Shown: positions 1 to 7,748 of the stretch, piece after piece
Layout: each line of letters opens with the position of its first letter
Numbering within the stretch: the first letter of the stretch is position 1
Source: Larix sibirica
Lineage: Eukaryota; Streptophyta; Pinopsida; Pinales; Pinaceae
Length of the DNA stretch: 10,430 nt
Assembly: GCA_004151065.3 (NCBI GenBank)
Contig: NWUY0304781686.1
Location: 1-10,430, forward strand
Direction: 5' to 3'
The notes under the pieces: generated by a model
Seen by the model: only the letters and a program-made list of their open reading frames with translations
Databases searched by the model: none
Told to the model about the DNA's origin: nothing
Program-made: the position numbers and the translations under genes

Positions 1-581
1 AATTGTATTTGTTTGTATGACATCAATTACATGTTAAAATTAGCTATAATTAATAATGATGAAGTTCAAAATTTTGAAAATTTATACAAGCATACTTTTA
101 CATTTTCAAAATTTCCTTTAAAAGTTTCACTATTTGATGACGCTAGAAAAGTTATTTAATTTTCAATTTCACATTTTAAAATTTGATGCTGGTAAACACA
201 CATTCATATTCCCAATCACATTTAAAATTCTTAATATTTGATACATTTCTCTTCATATTTTTTTTTTTGCACGAAATATGATATGTATTTTGAATTAATT
301 TTAGTACATGTATGTAAAATTGGTGTACTTCATAAAAATTCAAATAAATGTTTTGGGGGCGCTCACTTGTAAGCAAAAAAAAAACAATTCTATTTGTTTG
401 TATGATATTAAATTCTATAATTTTAAGTTTCATATTAGTTTTTTACATGTATTAATGACGAGAGTTTCATACCCTCATCGAGTTGGATATAAAGAGTACC
501 TAAAAGGTTGGGGGTCTAGCTCACCACCCCATTGCGGCATATTTCAATTCAAGAGGATGGGTAGCGTGGCTAACCCACCCT
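1..581. other. AT-rich noncoding stretch
   Basis: I see no gene here. The first 480 bases are strongly AT-rich, with runs of A and T and short frames that are low in complexity. A motif beginning aattgtatttgtttgtatga at position 1 recurs at 386. From about 490 the sequence becomes more GC-rich, with repeated CCACCC-type words, up to the tandem repeat at 582. Nothing resembling a promoter, tRNA or known transposon end could be supported. Confidence 0.6.
386..437 (+). repeat. Dispersed AT-rich repeat motif, copy near 386
   Basis: The first 28 bases match positions 1-28 with about four mismatches. The following 34 bases (404-437) match positions 1514-1547 with five mismatches. The same family of AT-rich sequence therefore occurs on both sides of the 440-1510 segment, in the same orientation. 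It may be remnants of one transposon family or a simple AT-rich spacer repeat. No target-site duplication can be defined. Confidence 0.4.
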
Positions 582-738
582 ATGCCCCAAGTATGTGAGC
601 AATTTTTATTACATTCATGAATATGGCCACCGTATGCACCAAATATGTGAGCATTTTTTATTACAATGATAAATATGGCCACGAGATGCACCAAATATGT
701 GGGAATTTTTTTATTACATTGACGAATATGGCAAGTAG
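582..738 (+). repeat. Three tandem copies of a 52-bp unit
   Basis: Three head-to-tail units run 582-633, 634-685 and 686-738. Each begins atgc(c/a)ccaa(g/a)tatgtg, continues through a T-rich core with attaca, and ends with aatatggc. Units two and three are the most alike; the third has one or two extra T residues. Small frames run across the array, but its repeat nature and lack of recognisable protein argue that it is a noncoding minisatellite. Confidence 0.8.
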
Positions 739-1000
739 CCTCACATCCGTTTGGAGAGTTCTAGTGGATTATTGTATGATGTGTTACACCCCTCCCTCGT
801 CTTAAGTGGGATTATTTATGGGGCCTTTCAACGTCGAGGGGGTGCACAAAAAATTGCATGTAACCACTAGGAATTTCTTTTTGCCCTTTTTGCTCGAAGG
901 GTCTTGGCTTGTGCCAATGGTTTGGTTTTTTTTGTGCTTTTTTTAATGAGTTTATGGATTAGTAGTTTGGTATTAGTAGAGAGAGGGAGAAGGTGAATTA
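739..1000. other. Noncoding spacer, T-rich
   Basis: No gene is seen. The stretch contains a GC-richer patch with a C-rich word (acccctccctcgtc) and a G-rich word (cgaggggg), followed by a T-rich run and a purine tract (gagagagggagaagg) just before the ATG at 1001. The purine tract could be leader-like, but nothing else supports transcription. Confidence 0.45.
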
Positions 1001-1423
1001 ATGGGTAACTTTGACTGTATCAATGAGACTTCTCGTTGGACATTGTGGCCTCTTCTAGAGTTGGTGTATTTTGTTGTAGTTTTCGACCCCCCATAATCAA
1101 TTTTGGTGTCGGTGCCTTTCATGATCCTTTCTGTTGTGGTCACATTTCTATTGGTCTTGAATTTATTGGATAGTACAATGTTTATGATTGATTGGCGTTA
1201 CCGACTACGGTGGGCTAGAAATTGTTTGAAGCCCTATCCTACTGATGATTTTCCATCTATTCTTTGTTACTATGTTATAATGTGTCATGCTCGATTAATT
1301 TATCCTCGCCTCCCTTTAGTCCTTGTATTAGCCTTCATTTTGGCCTCCCTTGGTTTAGAGATTCTGGATTTCTGTAATTGGTGTTGCCCTTTCTTGCGCT
1401 TCATGCCTCGACAATGCATGTGA
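1001..1423 (+). pseudogene. Possible decayed hydrophobic ORF, family not recognised
   Basis: An ATG at 1001 opens a frame of about 140 codons with one internal stop (TAA at 1094-1096, which could be a changed CAA) before the final TGA at 1421. The translation has two or three strongly hydrophobic stretches: around VPFMILSVVVTFLLVLNLL, and a later one around LPLVLVLAFILASLGL. A short charged region (MIDWRYRLRWARNC) lies between them. T-rich DNA naturally yields hydrophobic translations, so membrane segments are weak evidence. I do not recognise the protein, and no promoter or splice structure supports it. It may be a gene relic or chance. Confidence 0.22.
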
Positions 1424-1513
1424 TGTAGCTCAGGGGCAAGTGGTCATTTTCCATTTGGCTATCCCCCCAATATTTGTGACTAGATTCACCATATGGGGAC
1501 CCTTTGAGTTGAT

Positions 1514-1547
1514 GATATTGAATTTTAAAATTTGAAGTTGCATATTA
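1514..1547 (+). repeat. Dispersed AT-rich repeat motif, copy near 1514
   Basis: This 34-bp stretch starts gatattgaattttaaaa and matches 404-437 with five mismatches in the same orientation. It opens the AT-rich block that runs to about 1660, where the duplicated retroelement fragment begins. Confidence 0.4.
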
Positions 1548-1846
1548 AAATCTAATTTTATCATAACATGTAAATTTTATATCAAATATTTCAATATAAA
1601 ATTTGTAATTTACAATTAAATTTTTATTTTTTTAAAACCAAACGGATAAAGATTTGTATTAAAGAATCTCGATGACGAGGCCAAAAACTTTAAATATTCC
1701 ACTCTTCCTTGTGGGTTTGAGATTGACCACAAAGGCTCATCCCAAACCCTCAAACGAGCTCCCCATCATACAAATACCTCTGTGTCTTTCCAACTAAATA
1801 TTTTCCAAACTGCCAACATATTTACATTCCTTCTTCCCTTGTAATT

Positions 1847-2571
1847 TTATTTTGATATAGAATGGCTTCCAATTTTTCTTGAAGAAAAACTTACTCCTTT
1901 CTTCCCAACTTGAATCCAACCCCCATTTTCTGCAAATTCCAGCGAGTCTTTCTTCATTAAATGCACAGTATTTTTCTTGAAATTTTTCTCATCCGCCTAA
2001 TCTTCCCACGAATTTTCCTTTTCAACGAGATTCCTTGTGGCTCCCTGAGGTAATCCATTTTCCACAAGGGTTTGCTTCTTTTCTACCAATGTAGCCTTAT
2101 GTCTCCAATCTTTTCGATAACCACAATGAAGAAACCTCCTGCACTACGGTAAATATTCAGTTCTTCCGTCGAAAGGGGCTTCCATGTATTAGAGATGGAT
2201 TTATATAGATCAACCAGCCACATCCATAACCTATTAAACATGTAAACCAAAAGCCATTCTTTGAAAAACACTTTTCGCGGTCTAAAGCTTCCTCATCCAC
2301 AAAAATGTAAACGAAACAAGTAGCTTGCACCACTCGAAGGCGAGAACAAAAATTCAACATAGAGTTGTACAAAACTGAAGAAGAGGTAGCTTGATCGCCA
2401 TCCATAACTGCAAAAGAGAAAGATTTATTTGTCGAATCGACAAGATTCACCATCGAACCATCTGCAGAAAATCCATGGCAATAGAGCAAAGATTGACGAC
2501 TAGGGTTTTGGGTGAAACCCTAGCCACCCAGGGTTTCCAAAGCTCTTTCCATTTCGACAAATATATGAATA
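1847..2571 (-). pseudogene. Decayed LINE-type ORF1 protein (DUF4283 family), left copy, internal deletion
   Basis: On the minus strand this reads as the N-terminal and C-terminal parts of a plant retroelement ORF1 protein, thought to be an RNA-binding packaging protein of L1-like elements. The first part (to about 2160) includes SMVNLVDSTNKSFSFAVMDG and then FVDEEALDREKCFSKNG. A 2-bp insertion relative to the right copy, near 2255, shifts the frame. The next frame gives LWMWLVDLYKSISNTWKPLS and GGFFIVVIEKIGDI, the W...GFF.V.F pattern of DUF4283. A 204-bp deletion then removes the second half of the domain. The C-terminal tail GGWIQVGKKGVSFSSRK survives. No zinc knuckle, endonuclease or reverse transcriptase is visible. 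The family call rests on motif recognition only. Confidence 0.62.
2500..2523. repeat. Telomere-like inverted repeat (CTAGGGTTT / AAACCCTAG)
   Basis: A perfect 9-bp inverted repeat with a 6-base loop (tgggtg) contains the plant telomere-type octamer AAACCCTA on both arms. The corresponding place in the right copy (3817-3840) keeps the left arm but has a degenerate right arm (aagtcctaa). The motif lies inside the ORF1 remnant, so it may be a by-product of coding sequence. Confidence 0.6.
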
Positions 2572-2782
2572 CTATTATAGCCAATATGTTCCCTTCCCTA
2601 ATTAAATTCATTTTTCTAATATATGATAATGATGATTTTGTTTTGTTTCCATGGTAAGATTAAAAAATAGTTATTTTATTTTGTTCCTGGGATTTTATGT
2701 TATATAAAATATATATCAATAAAGATAGAGTTGTGTTGCTTTGACTCATGTTTTATATTTAAAATTTAAAATAGATTATAAA
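2572..2782. other. AT-rich spacer between the duplicated copies
   Basis: About 210 bp of AT-rich sequence separates the two retroelement copies. It includes a tatataaaatatatatc run near 2700 and no readable protein. It resembles the AT-rich DNA upstream of the left copy (1550-1660), as expected if a unit comprising element plus AT-rich flank was duplicated, but the similarity is too low in complexity to prove that. Confidence 0.5.
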
Positions 2783-3883
2783 CTCGACGATGGGGCCAAA
2801 ACCTTTACATATTCCATTCTTCCCTGTGGGTTTGAGATTGACCACAAAGGCTCGGCCCAAACCCTCAAACGAGCTCCCCATCATACAAATACCTCAGTGT
2901 CTTTCCAACTAGATATTTTCCAAAATACCAACATATTTACATTCCATCTTCCCCTGTATTATTATTTTCATATAGAATGGCTACCTGTTTTTCTTGGAGA
3001 AAAACTTTTTCCTTTCTTCCCAACTTGAATCCAACCCACATTCTCTGTAAATTCCAGCAAGTCATTCTTCATTAAATGCACCGTATTTTTCTTGAAATTT
3101 TTCTAATCCGCCTAATCTCCCAAAGAGTTTTCCTTTTCAACAAGATTCCTTGTGGTTTCCGGAGGTAATCCATTTCCCACGAGGGTTTACTGGTTTTCTA
3201 CGAACGTTGCATGAGAGTAACGATAGAATTTTCCTAGCACGTTCCTAATGGAGGAAAGCGACGTGTGATTCCTGAATTCCAAGGGAAGGTTCGATAATCT
3301 TATCCAAATTGGGGTTTTAGAAATTGATGTCATTACTAGATCTAAAGTGGAAGACTAGCGCTGCATGCAGAGGCCAACGCTCCTCCAAAACCATGGCCCA
3401 ACTTCACACGTAGCCTTATGCCTCCAATCTTTTCGAAAACCACAATGAAGAAACCTCGTGGACTTGGGTAAATATCTAGTTCTTTGGTCGAGAGGGGTTC
3501 CATGTCTGAGAGATGGATTTGTACGGATCAACCAGCCACGGCCATAACCCGTTAAATCTGCAAACCAAACCATTCTTTGAAAAATACTTTTCACAGTCTA
3601 AAGCTTCCTCATCCACAAAAATGTAAACGGAAAAAATAGCTTGCACCACTCAAAGACGAGAACCAAAATTCAACATAGAGTTGTATGAAACTGAAGAAGA
3701 GCTAGCTTGATCGCCAACCATACCTGCAAAAGAAAAAGATTTATTTTTCAAATCGCTAAGATTGACCATTGAACGATGTGCAGAAAATCCATGCAAATGA
3801 ATCAAAGGTTGAGCGACTAGGGTTTTGGGTGAAGTCCTAACCACCAAGGGTTTCCAAAGATCTTTCCATTTCGAAATATCCAT
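2783..3883 (-). mobile_element. Right copy of duplicated retroelement fragment
   Basis: This is the longer of the two direct copies. It retains the 204 bp (3208-3411) missing from the left copy, which encode the core of the DUF4283 region, so the difference is a deletion in the left copy rather than an insertion here. The left boundary is the ctcga word at 2783. The right boundary lies at or near the CCATGG at 3880-3885, beyond which similarity to the left copy stops. Scattered substitutions between the copies suggest an old event. Confidence 0.8.
2968..3883 (-). pseudogene. Decayed LINE-type ORF1 protein (DUF4283 family), right copy
   Basis: Read from a minus-strand ATG at 3883-3881, this gives about 300 codons of a plant retroelement ORF1 protein, broken into several frames. 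In order: DISKWKDLWKP (residues 2-12), a Ser-rich region SFAGMVGDQASSSSVSYNS (about 55-75), FNGLWPWLVDPYKSISQTW (about 108-128), GFFIVVFEKIG (about 140), VGPWFWRSVGLCMQR (about 162-176), SISKTPIWIRLSNLPLEF (about 188-205), GKFYRYS, and a tail VGWIQVGKKGKSFSPRK. The GPWFW and P.WIRL.NLPL motifs are characteristic of DUF4283. Breaks include a TGA at 3650-3652 where the left copy has CGA, a 1-bp loss after TWNP, a TAG at 3355-3357 where the family usually has Trp, and later stops. A CCHC zinc knuckle, common after DUF4283, is absent. Confidence 0.72.
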
Positions 3884-4799
3884 GGTAAATATGGGGCAAG
3901 CACCTAATGATCTTAGGCACACTACTACTCCAAATAGCTTCCCATGTGGAAAGAATGAAATTTCTAAGTTTTCTAATGAGGTCATCGAGATGTCCTTGAA
4001 TATGAATATGAAGAGTAAGCTTGAGCTTGGTTGGATGGGGGGATATGAGGAAACGATAAACTATATCAAGAAACCCTGAGCTTGCATTCCCCAAGTTTGG
4101 GAGCGAGATGAGAGTCGGGTGTTGCAAAAGGGGTAACTGTAAAATGAGTTGTCAAATGAGAGAGGATAACAAAAGGAAATAGAGGCCATGATGAAGAAAA
4201 AGTAGGAATTTGTAAGCATGACCATTCGTGAACTATGGAAAACATCCTCCTCTCTTGATGAAAACTTTTTAGAAAAAAAAAAGACAAAACCTAAGTTCAA
4301 ATTTCTAGAGTGTTATCAATGAGTTTTGGAATCCTTCAAAAGTGTTTCTCCAACTCTACAAGGACATCATTAGGAATTCAACTCATTGCCTATGGAAGCA
4401 TCTATTGGCATTCATATAAAGTCTCGGAGTCATAATATAAATTTCTCGTGGAGGGAATTCTTTTACAAGGTTCTAGAGCTACAATATGGTTTCCATACAC
4501 GATGCGAAGGTCATTTATTATAGGGAAATGCGTTTATTGAATACATGTGAGGTCAACTATGATATGTGGCTAAGCTTCCGTTGCCTGAGGTGGTACCTTA
4601 GGTGTCATGGACGTTCATGATTTGATCTTTGAAATGGATGGAGGAGATTGCATCGGGTAAGGGTTTGGGTAACTACCCAATCCAAACCCTCTGTCGAAGT
4701 ATCGTTGTGAATTTTGTTCTCACGGGGAAAGGTTGTTGCTTTGCATCTATCCTCCAAACCCTAACATAGTTTTTATTTGCCTTGAGGGACGACCTGTAA
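3882..4799 (+). pseudogene. Decayed protein relic A, family not recognised
   Basis: One plus-strand frame from the ATG at 3882 gives about 305 codons with roughly fourteen internal stops, and a protein-like, charged translation for the first 150 codons. Examples are KSKLELGWMGGYEETINYIK, KEIEAMMKKK and SMTIRELWKTSSSLDENFLE. From 4296 it matches relic B: FKFLECYQ, a TGA, then VLESFK, against FKVLECIQ, a TGA, then ML, stop, SFK. After SFK relic A is 2 nt shorter than B, and the matching frame moves to LYKDIIRNSTHCLWKHLLAF, against LYKDNNRELVHNVWKNLMDF in B. Beyond about 4430 the coding signal is weak. Codons such as TGA, TAA and TAG could be changed CGA, CAA and CAG. I cannot assign a function. 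Confidence 0.45.
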
Positions 4800-5566
4800 A
4801 TTTCTCCTTTATATTGTGACTCTAAGTGTGGGTTCCCAAGTCTGTTGTGCGAGAGGTGTACATCTTCATGGTGACTTACAAGTAGAAGAGAGCTTTTAAG
4901 AAATTGTCACTCATTTCTTGTTTCTTTCACTTGTATATATCTTGCATCCGTTTAAGCTTCCTCCGTGGCTCTCTTAGTTCTTAACTGGTTAACATGGCAA
5001 GTTTACATTTCTTAAAGGCGATGAGGGTTTCCTCCCTTTGAGACAATAACTTCCTTAAGCTTTTACCTCTCGCCACTCCAAAAAAGATCCTTGGCTCCAA
5101 TTTCATTAGGTAATATTCCTCGTTCCAATATCAAAATATAATAATATTTTATGGTGTTTGACATGATTGTGTTTCCTCAACATCTCCTTCTCTTAACTGT
5201 ATGGCCGATTCGAATTAACCCCTCTATTACTTTACATATCCGCTTGCAGAAAAGGTTGTATCTCCCTTACCCCTTGTACAAGTATTTGTAACCATCCCTT
5301 GAACCACTTAGTTCTCAATTTACATTTTGTGAATTTAGTGTGATTCTGACTCTCACAACTCTATTTCTAGGTAAGTGTAAGGAGTGTCGAGCTCGAATTA
5401 CAAGAAAGTCTTTCCCTATTCAAGGATCTATCCTCGCTCGAGGTGCTTTGAAAGGGTTCCATGTTCTAAATAACACTACTTCTCTTTTTGACACGTCATG
5501 GCTAAGCAACTTCTTCTACTTAATTGCATATTGTAATTTGTAAAATGTGTTTATAGGTAAGCGTAG

Positions 5567-5579
5567 CCCCTCCGAGGGG
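5567..5579. repeat. Small GC-rich hairpin
   Basis: CCCCT and AGGGG pair perfectly around a 3-base loop (CCG), in otherwise AT-rich sequence. It lies 5 bases after a GTAAGC word. Its function is unknown and it may be chance. Confidence 0.5.
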
Positions 5580-5732
5580 TTTGTGCTCATGTGCCCAGAA
5601 AAATGCAAGGGACATGATTTTACTTTATCCACACATTCACATGAAGGTTTTTTATTTTTAATTTCTCATGGACGTCGACTTAAGGGTCTATAATGTGGTG
5701 AAAATGCATAATATGGGTGCACGCAGGACTTT

Positions 5733-5749
5733 GAAGGGCGAGGCCCTTC
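5733..5749. repeat. GC-rich hairpin, 7-bp stem
   Basis: GAAGGGC and GCCCTTC form a perfect 7-bp stem with a 3-base loop (GAG), followed by a T-rich stretch ending in tttatttttag. This shape would be a terminator in bacteria, but there is no bacterial context here. Its role is unknown. Confidence 0.55.
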
Positions 5750-6017
5750 GTAGGGTTTATTTTTAGTTATACATTTTTGAATGTGTTGTTTTAGTCTTCT
5801 CCTATGGGATACAATTGATTTAATCTTAAATATACTTAGGGTTTTCGAGCTCTCATGTAACTTATGTGGAAAGAACCTTTTGTTGATTTAGAACTATCAA
5901 TATTTTGTTTACAATTACTACATTAATCTTGAAACACTTCTTGCATGTCTACAATAATGGAATATTACGATTGTATGTTAATCTTCGTAGAGGAATCTTG
6001 TTTCTAGTTTTGAAAAA

Positions 6018-6018
6018 A

Positions 6019-6049
<31 letters not shown>
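6018..6049 (+). repeat. ATT trinucleotide microsatellite
   Basis: About ten uninterrupted ATT units follow a run of six A residues. The array is likely to vary in length between individuals. It produces a poly-tyrosine run in one frame, which should not be read as protein. Confidence 0.95.
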
Positions 6050-6202
6050 TTACTCGATCAATATCTTTTCTATTGCTCTGCAAATACTCTTCTTGCACAT
6101 ACTTAGTTATGGTATTTATTACGAACATGGAATGTCGTACTTCTTTCTTAGTAAGAAACACTCTGTGTTAATAACTATGATGACTAGGCACAACGACCCA
6201 CC

Positions 6203-6218
6203 CACACACACACACACA
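6203..6218 (+). repeat. CA dinucleotide microsatellite
   Basis: Eight CA units follow a short CCCACC stretch. It is a simple repeat, with no coding interpretation. Confidence 0.9.
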
Positions 6219-6275
6219 ATAGAGTATCCTCGAGGTCTTTGTATGGTTCATAGTTTATATCTTTTGTGTTTGTAG

Positions 6276-7748
6276 GGGTTATTAGTTTGAGCACACATAT
6301 TGAAAATTTCGACTTGGATTTACATAACATTTATTTTGTTCAAATTTGTGACCGTGAGAAATGATGGGAGGAGTTTGGAGATCTAAGATAACCACTCGAC
6401 AGAGATGTGGAAAATATTGACAAAGAGACTTGGTGTGCGCACGATTCGATAGAAGGAAGACAATGTTCTTCTCATATGCATGATAATCTATTGTTGATAT
6501 TTTGTAGCCTTGCATAGGAGTATTACTAATATAAAAATCGTTCCCAAGTATGCTTGGTGAGGTGTGCTATAGATGAAAGCAAAGATAGTGAGGGAGTTAG
6601 TCTCCTCTCATTATTCCTTGAATGAATATTGTTTGAGGAATGTTGTGACACAAGTCTTTGTAGGTAGGTGCAAAAAATTCAAGATTCATGGATATGTCCT
6701 ATATCTAGAACTTTGAAAGATGAAAGGTTTGTTCAAAGTTCTTGAATGCATTCAGTGAATGCTATAATCCTTCAAATAGCCTTTGTCCTAACTCTACAAA
6801 GACAACAATAGGGAGTTAGTTCACAATGTGTGGAAGAACCTAATGGATTTTTATTGTGACATTCATAAAGTTGTGTGATTGAGGTTGGGATATGATTTCT
6901 TAAGAAATGGCTCAACCATTGCAGAGAAGAGGGAGACACAATTCGTTGCCAATAGAAAGAGTATCTTTTAACCCATCGAAAAGCAAGTTATTCTTGGTTT
7001 TAGAAACGCCCCTGATTCGCCCCCAACTACCATAGTTTATAAATATTGTCTAGGAGAGGCATATATGTGAGGAATCATGGTATTCATGTGATTTGTTTTA
7101 TTCCGTCCCATACAAAAACTCAAGAATAGAAAATAAACGTTACACATTTGTACGAAATCCTTTGACAAGACTCATCGAGTCATGGTGATTGTTAGTGCTG
7201 CGATGGCATCCCCATGAAAGAGAATGTGTATCAATGATAAAATCCCTATTGGTGTGGATGATATTAGAGTTATTCAAAACAAATATTATGTTTGAAAGAA
7301 GACAAAAATCGATGTTTCACAATAGACTAGCAATGTATGCATTTTTCTAATATTTTGTCTTCTAAGTTTGTACAAAAATAATAGAGATGTTGTTGTAAAT
7401 GCAGCGAGATGGTTGTATGTGATGTGAGATAAATCACGTGGTGCCTTGAGAGATAAGGTGATTAGGTAGGAAAGGCACAAGGCTATTTATGAAGGTGGAT
7501 ATGAAAACATGGTTAGATTATTGGATCAAGTGGAGTTTGTTAGCATTTCCAATGATATTATTAGAGAAAGGGTAGTTTGGTCCTTGTAATCCTTTTTGGC
7601 ATTTGTCAAAGAAACATATTGAGGGAAGTGAACTAATGTGCAAGTGAAAATTTTGTTGGAATTGACTAAACTTGATGATGTAAACAAATATTCCGAGTAT
7701 ATGCAAGTCTCGCACCAATTAGGCTATTCTATTAAACCAACCATTTGA
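6276..7748 (+). pseudogene. Decayed protein relic B, family not recognised
   Basis: A single plus-strand frame runs about 490 codons without any required frameshift. It begins just after an acceptor-like tgtttgtag at 6267-6275 and ends at a TGA at 7746. It holds about 24 internal stops, 13 of them TGA, which is unusual in AT-rich DNA where TAA would dominate and fits CGA or TGG decay. Protein-like stretches include MKAKIVRELVSSHYSLNEYC, NNRELVHNVWKNLMDFYCDI, DVVVNAARWLYVM, RGALRDKVIR and YEGGYENMVRLLDQVEFVSI. The last third has a helical, leucine-spaced look faintly like ARM or HEAT repeats, but this is only an impression. Relic A matches residues at 6732-6870. I do not recognise the family. 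Confidence 0.42.

Larger units (their letters stand above)
1668..2571 (-). mobile_element. Left copy of duplicated retroelement fragment
   Basis: This segment aligns along its whole length, in the same orientation, with 2783-3883. Long stretches are near identical, for example around 1720-1780 and 2830-2890. Both copies start at a ctcga word and end near a tttccatttcga word. The left copy lacks 204 bp present in the right copy; the join lies at about 2088-2092. It carries the minus-strand ORF1 remnant described separately. No LTR-type TG...CA ends, poly(A) tail or target duplication could be confirmed, so whether this is a tandem duplication or two insertions is open. Confidence 0.8.
4800..6275. 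other. Long noncoding stretch with microsatellites and hairpins
   Basis: I find no convincing gene. All three plus-strand frames alternate between short open pieces without a family signature. One piece (5340-5543, 67 codons, ending TAA) includes a basic run KCKECRARITRKSFP, but it starts without an ATG and I do not support it as a gene. The stretch contains two AG|GTAAG junctions (5369-5373 and 5555-5559), two GC-rich hairpins, an ATT microsatellite and a CA microsatellite. It separates relics A and B and could be intron or intergenic DNA. Confidence 0.5.

Noticed and set aside
176-433. Minus-strand frame of 85 codons in the AT-rich left end
   Set aside because: Low-complexity composition rich in Asn, Ile, Lys and Phe, as expected from AT-rich DNA; no recognisable motif and no supporting context.
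582-738. CRISPR array
   Set aside because: Units are directly adjacent without unique spacers, and the context is plant-like.
1668-3883. LTR retrotransposon with the two copies as long terminal repeats
   Set aside because: No TG...CA ends, no primer binding site or polypurine tract, and the repeats themselves encode ORF1 protein. It is kept only as an open alternative in the findings.
3837-4300. Overlapping minus-strand frames opposite relic A
   Set aside because: They are the reverse shadow of the plus-strand relic, which is the one with a matching copy elsewhere in the window.
5205-5220. gattcgaattaacc as a tRNA T-arm
   Set aside because: The flanking stem does not pair and there is no D-arm or anticodon arm at the proper distance.
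5905-6171. Frame with a run of tyrosines
   Set aside because: The tyrosine run is the translated ATT microsatellite, and the rest has no protein character.
7435-7440. CACGTG G-box
   Set aside because: It lies inside relic B, far from any start signal, so it is most likely chance.
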